A stretch of DNA of 64,000 nt. Origin: Topomyia yanbarensis. Taxonomy: Eukaryota > Arthropoda > Insecta > Diptera > Culicidae. This document shows positions 1 through 11,500 of this stretch, one piece after another; position 1 is the first letter of the stretch; every line of letters begins with the position of its first letter. A model generated the notes under the pieces. It worked only from the letters and a program-made list of their open reading frames with translations, had not been told where the DNA came from and did no database searches. Where the stretch lies: positions 85,310,370 through 85,374,369 of the forward strand of contig NC_080671.1 in NCBI RefSeq assembly GCF_030247195.1. The letters run 5' to 3'. Position numbers and translations under genes: made by a program.

Positions 1-1230
1 GTCACATCGTATGACAAGTGCGCGGGTAAAACAAAGTAACAGAATAAAGGAGTTTTGAAAACAACATTTGTCAGTGATTGATTACGGAATGACAAATTAA
101 AAATGCTAATAGTTATATACATATTAGTAAAGATTGATAAGGGAGCAAATGTCGTCATCTATTTGGACATGTACTTTCATGAACTGATTTTGTAGCAAGT
201 CGTTTACTGATGAATCTTTTTGCAGTTTCTCAGATTGACGATTGACATAACCCATAGCAAGCGTCAAAGAAGGCCTAGAAAACTACCTGAAGCGCAAAGT
301 AAAACAAATTTTATTACAAATAGATAAGTAGTTATTATTTTAGTGTATTCAGAATTGCACATATTTGATCGCAAGAAAAGAATCGAAAACCATTGACCAT
401 TTTGCGCCAGCCATATCAGCAAGAATGCTTTATTAACACATTCATTGGTTTACTTTTGGTCCATTAAATCATCAATCAATTATATAGCGAGTAACGGCGC
501 TTTAACCTAGGCTTATTAGCCAGGGCAAGGTGTAAATACCTCTGTCCCATCCCAAAGGACCAAAGGAGTGGCATTAACCTTCTTAGCCAAGTCACTCCCA
601 ACGATTTATTATATCCCCTTTAAACTGAAACGGTTGGTACGGTTGTCCTCGTTTCTTCCTCCTTTGAGATTCAAAACAATACGTTAATTACATTACTCAT
701 TGAATGAATAATTTAATTGCCGTCTAATTTTGAAACATCTCCAAACCAAACTCTGCACAGTAGGCCTGGCCGTTTTATCATTTGCGACATATGAAAATAT
801 GCTACAAATATTAATATTGACAAGAAAAACACTACAGAATAACTGCAGTGTTTTCCAGGATGCTTTTCAATACTGGCTGTGTAAGGGTTAGAATAGAATA
901 GAATAGAATTAAATAATCAATCAATTATATTCATTATTCTCATTGTGTTCAGTACTTTCATATACTTTGGAGCAGTGCCGTAGAGAGAAAATACAGGCCC
1001 GGGAATCCAACGTACAGGCCCCCACCACTGTATATTGCCCGAGTACCAAAAAGTTATAGTTTGAAATCCATTGGAGGTTTTGCTCTAGTTGTTTGTAGAA
1101 TCAATGGCAGAATGAACGTAGAATGTCAATTTGTCATGAATATCCAGATTGGGGTTTTGCATGAGTTTATTCGGGACCTAAAGTCGATGGTTCCGTCTTT
1201 CGGCCTGTTCGGTCAAAGTGCTACAATAAA
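1..1230. other. Intergenic, no gene seen
   Basis: AT-rich non-coding sequence. A short tagaa-type tandem repeat lies near 888-910. No reading frame, splice structure or TE end is convincing. Confidence 0.5.
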
Positions 1231-1960
1231 TTAGTTTAAACTGTACATACAAAAGGAGAGACTTATTATAAATAGTGAAAAAATATGAAAATCAAAATGG
1301 TAAGGCCAAAAAAACAAAAAAAATAGAGAGCTGAAAAAACGGAAAAAATATTAGTAAATGTGAAGAAATGGAAAGATTAAAAATGTAGTAATTTCAAAAA
1401 ATAAAAATATCTAAACGAAGATCATTGTAAAAAGGAAAAAAACTGGGAAAACTGAATATTAAAAGAATGTACAAAAGCAAAAATAACAATGTCAACCAAA
1501 TAAACAAATCAAAGTCAAAAAATGTATTATTGAGAAAAACCAAAACAGAAACGTCAAAAAATAATAAAGGAAACCAGAAACTAGACAAACATTTACAAAG
1601 AATAATAAATCTAAAATTATTGAACATATGATGAAAATAAGGAAAATTCGGTAAAAGCAGGAACATTTTGAGAATCAATTAAAAAGAAAAATAAGCTACT
1701 AAAAAGAATACAAACATTAATATAAAATCTCAACAAATTGAAAAAATAAAAAATATTTAACATTAAAAACAAGAAATATTTAAAGCAATAGAAAAATGGA
1801 AAATTCACAAAAAAATAGCAAATTTTGAAAAATTAGATAAAAATCGCAAATTGGAATGATGAGAAGACGAAAAAATAAAGAAATTTGGAAGATATGAGTT
1901 GACCAAAAAATTTAGCAAATGGACAAAATGAAAGCAAAAAATAGTAAAAAAACGAAATGG
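1231..1960. repeat. A-rich low-complexity tract
   Basis: Long runs of A and short AAAT/GAAA words dominate the + strand. The Phe/Leu/Ser-rich frames on the minus strand come from this composition and are not taken as genes. Confidence 0.6.
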
Positions 1961-2867
1961 TAGGGGAACTGGGCCAATTCAGACCTAGTAGGGGTTTATG
2001 AGCTGTAAAACTGGAACTTGTCAACCGATTCACAAATAAATATTTTTACCTACGAGCTTGAACAAAAGGCGCATATTTTTTCTAATTTTTTGCCGTATTG
2101 TGTATAAACGGTTCTGTGTAAAAGTACATGAAAGGTCCGAATTACCTCAACACTGTTCCAATTCGGATCACCCATTTCTTATCGATTTTTTGCAATAGAA
2201 ATGAAATCCTATTTCGGCTTAAGTTGTTCCAATTTGATTTTTACTAAATTTCGAGGTTGTAAAATGAAAAATTATTTTTTATATATAAAACTTTGTAAGA
2301 AATATACAATAAAAAGTACGAGTTGGGCCAAATTACCTAAAAATAGGTTCTGAGCTCTAACGTCGAAATCTGTCAACCGATTTGCAAAAACTTATGTTTT
2401 CCTAAATGCTCGATCGACTGCGCACACTTTCCTCTCAAAGGGTTTTTCGCGATCGCGTATCAGATCGTATATACGGCAAAAGGTCCGAATTGGACCAACC
2501 CATATTCTATTATTTACACACTGATTAAACGAAAACAGTTGATGATCTCTAATAGTCTGATATTAAATAAAAGACTTTATCCGGCAGATCCAAAATTACG
2601 ATAATGCATTTGGCTTAATATATTGTTGTTTCCAACAAAAATCTTGTTTTTTGGCTTACACATTTTTCAAAAAAAAGCGCTACAAAACAACATTCGCTCC
2701 TAGCGCACGCGCACGAAAACTGAGAGCCGAGAAAATTTTCGTGAGATAAAACAGAGCTACATGATAGCCATGAAAGTGATATACATGCTTTTTATAATAT
2801 TTCCATAGCTGAGAAACACCTGGGAGTCCGAATTGGCCAGCGGTCCAAATTGGACCACTTCCCCCTA
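1961..2867. mobile_element. Candidate MITE with imperfect terminal inverted repeats
   Basis: The left end begins TAGGGGAACTGGGCCAATTC. The right end, read in reverse complement, begins TAGGGGGAAGTGGTCCAATT. The two form an imperfect inverted repeat of about 25 bp bounding 907 bp. Related 'gtccgaattggacc' words recur inside near 2130, 2310 and 2480. The element sits in the A-rich tract. No clear target-site duplication was found, so the superfamily is open. Confidence 0.5.
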
Positions 2868-3660
2868 TGCTATAGAAAAAGAAAAGAGGAAATTGAAATA
2901 AATAAAATCGGAATAAATTATTTTAAAAAATGTTAAGAATATAAGAAATGAAATTTGAAATAAATTCAAACAACGGACTAAATGTAAAACGCATTATAGC
3001 AAAAAAGATGAATCAAATATTTTTTAGAAAAATAAAAAAGGAAAAAAATAAAGAATGAAAACGTAAACATATAGAAAAATAATCAATACGAAAAGTACTT
3101 TCAAAAAAAATTAGTTGGAAAAATGAAGAAATAACAATAATGAACAAAATGAAATCCTAAGAAAAAGAGATAAAAAATAAATAAAAAATTAATTTAATGA
3201 TGTGAAAAACATGGAACAAAATACGAGAAATATAGAACAAACTAAGCCGAAGGAAAAAAGAAAAGGAAAAGGTTATGATAAGAATAAATGGAGCCAATAG
3301 ACAAATTTTGAAAATTGGATGCAATGATAAAAGAAACAAATAAAACAGCAGAGTAATAAAGTATGAAACAACGGAAAATATAAAATGAAAAATTTATTCG
3401 AAACATTGCAAAACAATGAATAAAAGAAAAATGACTATAAATTAAAGTAAGTAGGAGTAATTTAAATGGAAAAAATGCGAAAAAGAAGGAAGTTAAGATG
3501 GATGAATTAAAAATATGGTAACAATGGAAATAGGTGAAAGGGCAGGATGTAAAAATTGTAGTAATGTCAACTTTATAAAAAAGATCAATGGGATTTTGAC
3601 AAAATTAAGAGAAATCCATATAAAAATAAAAAAAAATGGAAAAATAGGGAACTTGGATCA
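2868..3660. repeat. A-rich low-complexity tract
   Basis: Continuation of the A-rich composition to the right of the candidate MITE. No coding signal was seen. Confidence 0.55.
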
Positions 3661-3987
3661 AATTTTCAAATATCTGTGGTGAATTTTACGCTATGTTCGT
3701 TTCGAAAACATCACAATCCTATAACATCAGGAATTTTGTGTTAGTTGCAGAGCCTAAAATTCTCAAACCTATTCAATGAACGACGAAATTCAGAGAATTC
3801 ATTTTCGTCCTTTCCCTGCCTCTTTCGTCGCTAACTGCATGAAAAAATAAAACAATGAAGGCAATGTCCCATCCTCTCTCGATTCTATGAAAACGAGTAG
3901 CAGCAGCAGCGACTTTCGTTTTCCTATGACAATCCGAAGTTGCAATTTCGTTTTGATGCATGCTCAGTAATTTGCGACTCTTATTCA

Positions 3988-4486
3988 TTAAGGCTCAAGT
4001 TACCTCAAGGCTTGGTAGTATGCGTAAGAAAAATTGTGTTCAGCTTTGCCACCAGATTATCCATTTAAACCTTTTCAAAACTCTAAAAGAAGAATATCAG
4101 TCGATTTATTAGGTCATCACGATTCAATTCATGCAAAATACCTGCTGGAAAAACCATCGGCTTAGCTGGATGGTGCTTTTGAAAAAGTGGCTGTGATTTT
4201 TTATCACACTACCACACCGAGCTGGGGTACGCAACACAACTGCGCAATGAAAAAACCACAGCCACTTTTTCAAAAGCACCATTTAGCTAAGCCGGTGGGT
4301 TTTCCAGCAGGTATTTTGCATGAATTGAATCGTGATGATCTAATAAATCGACTGATATTCTTCTTTTAGAGTTTTAAAAAGGTTTAAATGGATAATCCGG
4401 TGGGAAAGCTGAACACAAATTTTCCTACGCACACTACCAAGCGTTCAATTCTAACACATGCTTAAAAAAGGTAACTTGAACCTTAA
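3988..4486. mobile_element. Hairpin MITE with TTAA target site (piggyBac-like)
   Basis: This is a near-complete palindrome. The left arm (3992 to about 4196) is repeated in reverse complement from about 4245 to 4482, with a short loop between. The ends read TTAAGGCTCAAGTTACC and, in reverse complement, TTAAGGTTCAAGTTACC. TTAA stands at 3988-3991 and 4483-4486. TTAA duplication is the signature of the piggyBac superfamily and a few others (for example Kolobok and Sola3), so the assignment is by target site only. No transposase is encoded. An indel of about 20 bases separates the arms near their outer ends. Confidence 0.8.
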
Positions 4487-5454
4487 ATGAAATTAATGCA
4501 ATGTGCATCTAATAATGCTACTAGAACATAGTTAAGATGAGAAATATGCACACCGATCAGGCTTCCGTCTTACAATACCATCATTAGCTCGCAAATCTAC
4601 AGAATCGAGCATCGACAAATAAATATCATTGCTAGTGTATGTTCGTTTCCCCAGCAGTAAGTTCAATATCGAATGTACCAATATCATGCTGAATCTCAAA
4701 GCGAAAACGAGCGTGTGGAGAGAATAATGAAAACGTTCTGCTACATGCTTGCTTTGTCCTAGCCTGTTGTCTCATTTTCGATTTCGCAAAGTGCTAGTGG
4801 TATGGAAAGAAGCTTCGTTCTTTCGTCAGTTTCGCCTGATTTTGGCAAATGAAAAAAAACATTTTCCGACTCTGGTTAGTTGTGCACACTTTGAAACCTA
4901 CTACAAGAATGATTTCTAGTAGATAGCACACAAAAAATCGTTACTTTTAGGAAGTGAAAGACATTGACGTTTAAAATCTCATGCTCCTTCCGATAAATTC
5001 TAAACCGGGTCAAATATTGAAAGGTTAAATGTATTATATATCAAAGCTCTTTCATAATGAGATATATTACGACTTTCCAATGAATTTTGATCCAACGAAT
5101 GTGATCATTATTCACAATGTATTTTTTATGGATGCGTTTTCGAGTTTTCAATTCTCAATTATTTTCGAGACTTCATATGAATTTCGAGCTCTGATAAACC
5201 CATTTCGCCAAGCACTCAAATCAAGGGTTGTCGAATTTTCTTCACAGTGAACAGTTTTGTTGAGTTAGTTGCGGGTAGTACTTCGCTTTCTCGGATATTC
5301 TCAAAAGCACCCACCGCTCTCGCTGTGAAGGATAACTGGAGTAAAAAAAAATACGGGGCGGGAAATCACACCGTAGTGTGTTTCGAGATTATTTGTGAGA
5401 AGCACATAATCACATGAAGAAAAGGACAGCGCATAGTTGTAAAATAATCCACTG
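4487..5454. other. Intergenic, no gene seen
   Basis: AT-rich sequence with no supported frame. The short + frame at 5029-5250 has no domain or splice context. Confidence 0.4.
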
Positions 5455-5870
5455 GATCCTATACTATGTTGCGTTTCGGCTTCGCCTCATGAGAAACCGA
5501 CACTAACTTATTGTCGGAATAGATTAGCGCCGGCTTGACGCAAATCCCTTGAAACTAAAACACACTTTGTGTTTCAATCGAACGACTGATCAAACGTGAT
5601 GTCCCGTTCGAGCAGAAGTTCTGTTTATGCCGATGAGACACAGTGAAGTCGAAACTTGTCTTGGCTTAGCAGGCCTATGTGAAAGCATTATGCTATATTT
5701 CACCCTAAGGAGGAAAATTTGGTAAAAACCAAAATTTTCCCACTAGGGTGAAAATTTGTTGGTAAAAACCAGTCTTTGTACAGGAGGGCACAAATCCTTA
5801 TTTCATACTATGTTGCGTTTCGGCTTCGCCTCATCAGAAACCGACACTAAAAAAATATAGCATAATCCAC
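5455..5870. repeat. Dispersed repeat, copy 1
   Basis: A segment containing ttgcgtttcggcttcgcctc and gatgtcccgttcg (5469-5647) recurs in opposite orientation at about 10904-11059. Its first ~46 bases (5461-5507) are also repeated directly at 5805-5850, so the unit is flanked by its own edge sequence. A small palindrome (CACCCTA...TAGGGTG) lies at about 5701-5750. It is probably a non-autonomous DNA element, class unknown. Confidence 0.55.
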
Positions 5871-7527
5871 TGGATTCCTCCAAGCGAAATCCAAATTACT
5901 AGAACGAATAGAAAGGTTTATAAGTTTATTTTGTCTTTCTAATAAATACTTGGCGAAATTTACGATGGAACTTATTAACCAGAATTATTATGATTTCGCT
6001 TTTTATCAGTACGATATTAAAATTTTTGACCCCGATTTTCGCCAAAAAAGTCTCCAATTTTGTATGCCTAATAATTATAAACTTTTGGAAAAAGCTCCAT
6101 CGCTGTGTGCAGGGTTGGGAATTTCACCCAGGTGAGCTACGTACATGGCAATCGATTTATCAACTATGCTATGCCCGCTTGGCTTGGCTCTTCTGATTGG
6201 GTACAAATATTTATTTGATATCAAATATGCAGTACATAGTTTATAATTTTCGGAATTTTAGTTAAATCATATAAAATATATAAAATTTTTAATTGCCTTT
6301 TTAAATACATTTTTGTGAAAAATATATTTGTCAAAATTTTAGTTTCTGTTAAATATTCGAGCCCTTCTAGAGCCGGGGGAAACACCTTGTCTTACCCCCA
6401 TAGCAGCGGCCCTGCCCTTTAGTCACTTGTCTACAGCTGTTGTCTTTTCCGACCGGCCAGATCAACTCCAAACGACTTCTCAACTGTTAGCTAGGGTAAG
6501 CTTTGCTTATTTATTGAAACCTTTCTAGTGACTGTGATGACGAATCATTGGATTCTTTGTTCCACACAAAGATTTCCGTAAGATTTTACTTCCTAGGTGC
6601 TACTTTGTCTCCTTTACTCGCTTTCACAGCGGGCTGATTTTGGATTCTTTGCGGTAAGCTGGGCACGCGACATTCTACACCTAACTAAACCAACAAAATC
6701 GTTGGTTCGCGCACTTTATAGCTAATTGTGAACAGCACAGAACAGTGGTAAGCTTTAGGGACCATTCATAAATTAGGTAACTCAAAAATTTTCCAATGTT
6801 GACTCACTCTCCACCCATTTAACAAATTGTCACAAATTTCTCTATCCCCCTCCCCTACTACGTAACAAATTCCTTGAAATTTTTTTTTTGTTCAGTAACA
6901 TGCTATCTATCGTCTACACTGGCTCTCCAAAACGAAAATCAATTTGAATTTTCGAATTAATCATTGCTTCGTCCGTAAGCATCAGTTGTGCCTGATATGG
7001 TGAAATACTCGTTTTTGTGCGTAACTAAAATCCTATTGAGTTACCCAATTTTCACCCTACCAATTAAACCAATGTGCTAAACAAATTTTGATAGACACTG
7101 CTCTGACCAACTGCTTCAAATAGTCTGTAGTCTGATAATGATAATAGGGTGTATATGGGCTCTTTACCATTACTCTTGTGATCGAATCGAAAATTCGAAT
7201 CAATCGCTTGCCTTTGTGGTGGAGTCAGTCACAAAACAAAACATTTAGGAGTCACCAGTTAAACGCTGCGTTCAACAGTGTACTTTAAAAAGTGGAGTAT
7301 CTTCACAAATTTGTCAGTCTACATTTAGGCTCATTCTTGCTATTTGGACACTCAGTTGCATCGCCGATTTGATTCAGTTATTCCGGGTATTGAGCTCATT
7401 TTTACTCTATTTCTTGCTCTTGTTTTATAGCGTTTGCGGGAGTGTATGATATCCAAACATCCAAAGCAAGAATACATTTGATTTTTCAGGAGTTTTTATT
7501 CCTGTAAACCAATTTGAATGAAAATTG
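5871..7527. other. Intergenic, probably repetitive
   Basis: No gene seen. Around 6763-6890 is the 'gggaccattcataaatta' type end that recurs inverted near 26140-26165 (gtaatttatgaacagtccct), which suggests remnants of one mosquito repeat family. Confidence 0.4.
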
Positions 7528-7778
7528 CAGTGGCGGATCTAGGGGGAGGGGTCCTGGGGGTCCGGACCCCCTCCGAAAATTTTCAACTTTGCTGAGAAAT
7601 TTTGAATATGAGTTTCCATTTTATATTAGTATCAAACTTAAAACCATTTCAAACCAAATTTGACCATCAAAACTGGTTTTCATTAAAAAAGGGTTGTTAC
7701 GCATAACGTATTGCACAAGGTCATTCAAAAATCAAAATTTCAGGCCCCTCCCGAAATTTTTTTCTGGATCCGCTCCTG
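7528..7778. mobile_element. hAT-type MITE with 8-bp target duplication
   Basis: The 251-bp element has ends CAGTGGCGGATCT and, in reverse complement, CAGGAGCGGATCC. It is bounded on both sides by gaaaattg, a perfect 8-bp target-site duplication. CAG-starting inverted repeats with 8-bp duplications fit the hAT superfamily. No coding capacity. Confidence 0.8.
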
Positions 7779-8425
7779 GAAAATTGTATACTTTATGGTA
7801 AAAGAATCAATTTTTGATACCAAAAAAGTTATTTGGAAAAATCATTATAGTTTCCTTCATTTAAATTTGTTTGTATAATCCTTCGCTCACACACTATTAA
7901 AATAAGCAAGAAACTCTGAAAAATTATATCGATCTGTGATTTGGTAGCGGAGAAATTGTGTACACCGACAATGCTGTGAAAAAAGAAACTTTGCGGGACA
8001 GTGGTTGTAACTCGATTAATTTTCACTGTCACATATTGCCACACATTTTTACAAGTACATTAAAACATAGTCTATGGGATACTTCGAAGCTATTGTAAAC
8101 ACTCCTACTCAGTAGCCATCATGACGGGATTTATTCGATATTTAATTTGAGCCAATAAATACCTGACCGAGTCGTTAGATACTGTACACGCCAAACGCCG
8201 GAAATTGGTATCGCTTGCAGCAACAGACAACTGCTTTTTATTACGCACTACGAAAGTCTATCTTTACGGTGTGGAAGCGATAATCTACTGATTTGGGACA
8301 AGCATGGACGGTCATAGAAAAACTCGTCTCAATCATATCCGAGTCCAGTTGGAATTAATATTTTGTAATAAACGGTACAAACGGTGGTCGGTATCATCTG
8401 TTGTCAAAAAAATCCACATCAAAAT
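7779..8425. other. 5' flank of cassette 1
   Basis: Non-coding sequence directly upstream of the first signal-peptide exon. It should contain the promoter of this cassette if the first exon starts here. No unambiguous TATA box or initiator/DPE pair was found. Confidence 0.3.
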
Positions 8426-8576
8426 ATGAGGTGGAATATCAATATTGTTTTTTTGTTAGTTATTCTAAGTAATCTAAACCTATCAGCTGCCATATTTTGT
8501 TACAAGTGCGAAAACTGTCCTCAAATTTCCGATTCGGTGCCTACAGAAGATTGTACATCCTGTGCAGTGTGGAAGA
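8426..8576 (+). CDS. Cassette 1, exon 1 (signal peptide and half module)
   Basis: ATG at 8426 opens a 151-nt exon. It encodes an N-terminal hydrophobic signal peptide (MRWNINIVFLLVILS...) followed by CYKCENC and two further Cys. The donor is GTAAGC at 8577, phase 1. An in-frame GTG at 8384 lies upstream, but the ATG directly precedes the hydrophobic core and matches the start of cassettes 2 and 3. The next exon is 63 bp downstream. Confidence 0.8.
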
Positions 8577-11500
8577 GTAAGCAGACAAGGACCATGTTTG
8601 GTTATCGGTAATAAAATCAATCTTGACATATATTTCTAGATAGTGAAGGTTCAGTCGATCGTGGATGTTCACCTGAGGGATCGCTTGATGTAGTTTTGAT
8701 ATGCGTGAGTGGTGGGTGCAACAATCAGCGCTTTCCCGTTTGTCAACGATGCTCTGATCTGGATAATTGTGAAATGGTTATGTGTGAAGTTAACAATAAA
8801 TGTTTCCTCAATACGGAAGGTAGGTAATGCACGTTTTTCAGCTTTAAAGATACATACCAAACATTAATTAAGAAACGCATTTCCGTGTCGGTGAATCAAC
8901 ACCTCTATCTTTCGTAATACCGTTCAATTTCGCAAGCATACCATCGAATCTACGAATAACTCCACGAATAGTTATCGTTGGCGGCCCCGATAATCTTTCC
9001 CGATTTTGAAGGTTTTAGATTAATAGGTACTCACTCTGTGCCAATAAAATCTTTTCAGTTCGGGCGGTTGCTTAGAGTGGAAAAGAGCAAAATTATTGCT
9101 GATGTAGACAAAGTGTAAATTTGAACAAGTTGAAAGTTTTTGTTGCTAGAAAAGATGAGATGGTTCATGAAAATCTTACTACTTATGCTAACTACGGGGA
9201 TCCTCATTCCCGTTGAAGCTATACCGTGTTACACGTGTGTAAACTGCAACCAGGTTGTCGATTTCGATTCTTTTGATGATTGTGAAATGTGTGCAATATG
9301 GGAAAGTATGATATTGCAATGATTATGACAGAATACACACGTTGAATTCTCGAAATGGATTTCAGATTCTGACGGGTTTGTGACTCGCGGATGCTTCCAG
9401 AGCGGCATGGAGGTTTTGGACCTGTGCTTATATGGTGGTTGTAACGATAAGCGTATTCCTGTTTGTCAACAGTGTTCTGATTTGGACACTTGTGCGACAG
9501 TTTTCTGTGGACCAAGTTCAAAGTGTTACGTCAACGAAAATGGTATGTGTTAGTGGCGATTAAGTTTGGAACAGAATACTATGTCGTTGAAAGGTGTCGT
9601 AATTGTCGGAACATGAATAATTCATGAATATGCATAGCTTGCTCATAATGGACGATGCGGTACTGAGTAATTAGCGAAAAATTTTGTTCCCACCTGTAAT
9701 ATCAATGGATATAATGAAAGCGGGATTGATGCATTATAATGCATTATAATATAAATATAAGTAACTAAGCAGGACATAACAAAAGAATGCTGTTACTAAA
9801 AATAATTCATGATAATGGACTTTTTTCTGTTGTATGGTGTCGGTAACCATTATATACTCGCAACCGTGTAGAATGCTTCAGAAGTGGGACCTCATCATAG
9901 GGATTATAATTCAAATGGGCAATTTTTGATAAGATTACATACTTTATTGCTTCTATCAGCCATTCGAATAAAAGCTCAACTGTTAAATTCAACTTGAAAT
10001 ATGACTAATGTTAGGGCTGAATTATGTCATTGCGTTGAATTCAAAGATATTGGGTGAATCAGTAAAAATTCTTGATTGCCTCAAATTTCCAGATTTTTTG
10101 ACGTAGGGCTACGTAAATGTTTTCGACATGGGGGTGCACTTTGCAAATTCAAAAATGCTATGTAACGAAAAGTGGCCCAATTTTAAACGCATATAATTCA
10201 GCCATCTCACGATAAATTTTCAATTTTTTTACACATGTCGCCCCGAAATACCCCAAAAAGATTCCAATAGGTAAACCCAAAGATTTTTGATTTCATGGCA
10301 TTAAAAATTTAAATAATGCACAAACTAAAATATCGCGCATTTACACACTGATGATAGCGCTTCCCAAGTCCCGCACGACAGATTTGTGTACTTAGCGCGC
10401 TACGCTTCTATGAATGACGTCATCAGCGATTAATTAAAGAACGGATTTGGCCAGACAAGCTCAGTTGCCTGTTGAACGGCTGGCGGAGCAGATCACTGCG
10501 CTGTGCATTTTTACAGCCAGTGTAGCTGGATTAAAAGCCCGTTACATTGACTGTAGAGGTACGCTACCCAGTACCGTCCAATATGCGACTGAGCTTGTCC
10601 GTTTAAACACTATGCTTTCTTTTGTGTTGTGCTCGTTTCCAGCACACTTTTATGTACAATCACGAACACAATTATTCATACACAAAATCGCTTGTACCTT
10701 CGAGCTTCATTTGCAAAAACGATTAACATAGTGTCATGTTACTAGTTGTCTCTTTCGGTCTATCCATCATCATCAGCGTTGACTCATTTTGCTGTGTGCG
10801 CTTGGGTTCAATGTTTGAAGCGAATATAGGTATATCTAAAGGACGATTCAGACGATACATCCGTCAACGACAATGTAATTATGCTATTTTGTTCGGGTTC
10901 ACTGTGTGTCCCATCGGCATAAACGGGACATCACGTTTGATCAGTCGTTCGATTGAAACACAATGTGTGTTTTAGTTTCAAGGGATTTGCGTCAAGCCGG
11001 CGTTAATCTATTCCGACAAAAAGTTAGTGTCGGTTTCTGATAAGGCGAAGCCGAAACGCACCCGTGTGACAATGTAATGTCACCATTCCTTCAGGATAAG
11101 TTAAATGCGTTTTTCTTGTGCCCGTTCACACGTACCGTACGTCAAAACGTTCCGTGCTGTTGATGTTGTGTGGGAATGCCTCCATATGACTGCATGTAAC
11201 TAATCTTGACGTTCCGTACCGATCACGGAAGCCTGATGTATCGTGTAAACAGTACTTAATTTGTTAGCAGGGTTACCATATTAACAGATTTTTCTGTAAT
11301 GTCACAGAATTTTTTAATAATTTTCGATCACAGATTCTATTTCACAGAAGACAGATTTTTAGCATTTTGAAGAAATTTACACAGAGATTTGTAAATATTG
11401 TGATTTTTCACAGATTTTACGGAAATTTATCATAGATTTTCACAGATCTTTTTCCTGTTTCTGTTATCACAGATGGTAAAAGATATTTTTGACCGAAGCA

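Noticed and set aside
1394..3339. Minus-strand frames rich in Phe, Leu and Ser
   Set aside because: They follow from A-rich low-complexity sequence on the + strand and show no domain or splice context.
8384..8425. Upstream in-frame start for cassette 1
   Set aside because: It would put 14 polar residues before the signal peptide; ATG 8426 aligns with the other two cassettes.
8426..9542. Cassettes 1 and 2 as pseudogenes
   Set aside because: Frames, Cys pattern, splice sites and leader peptides are all intact, so decay is not the first explanation, although RNA evidence is lacking.
10447..10975. Two + frames of 94 and 79 codons
   Set aside because: No family likeness, and the second lies mostly in a dispersed repeat found inverted at 5.5 kb.
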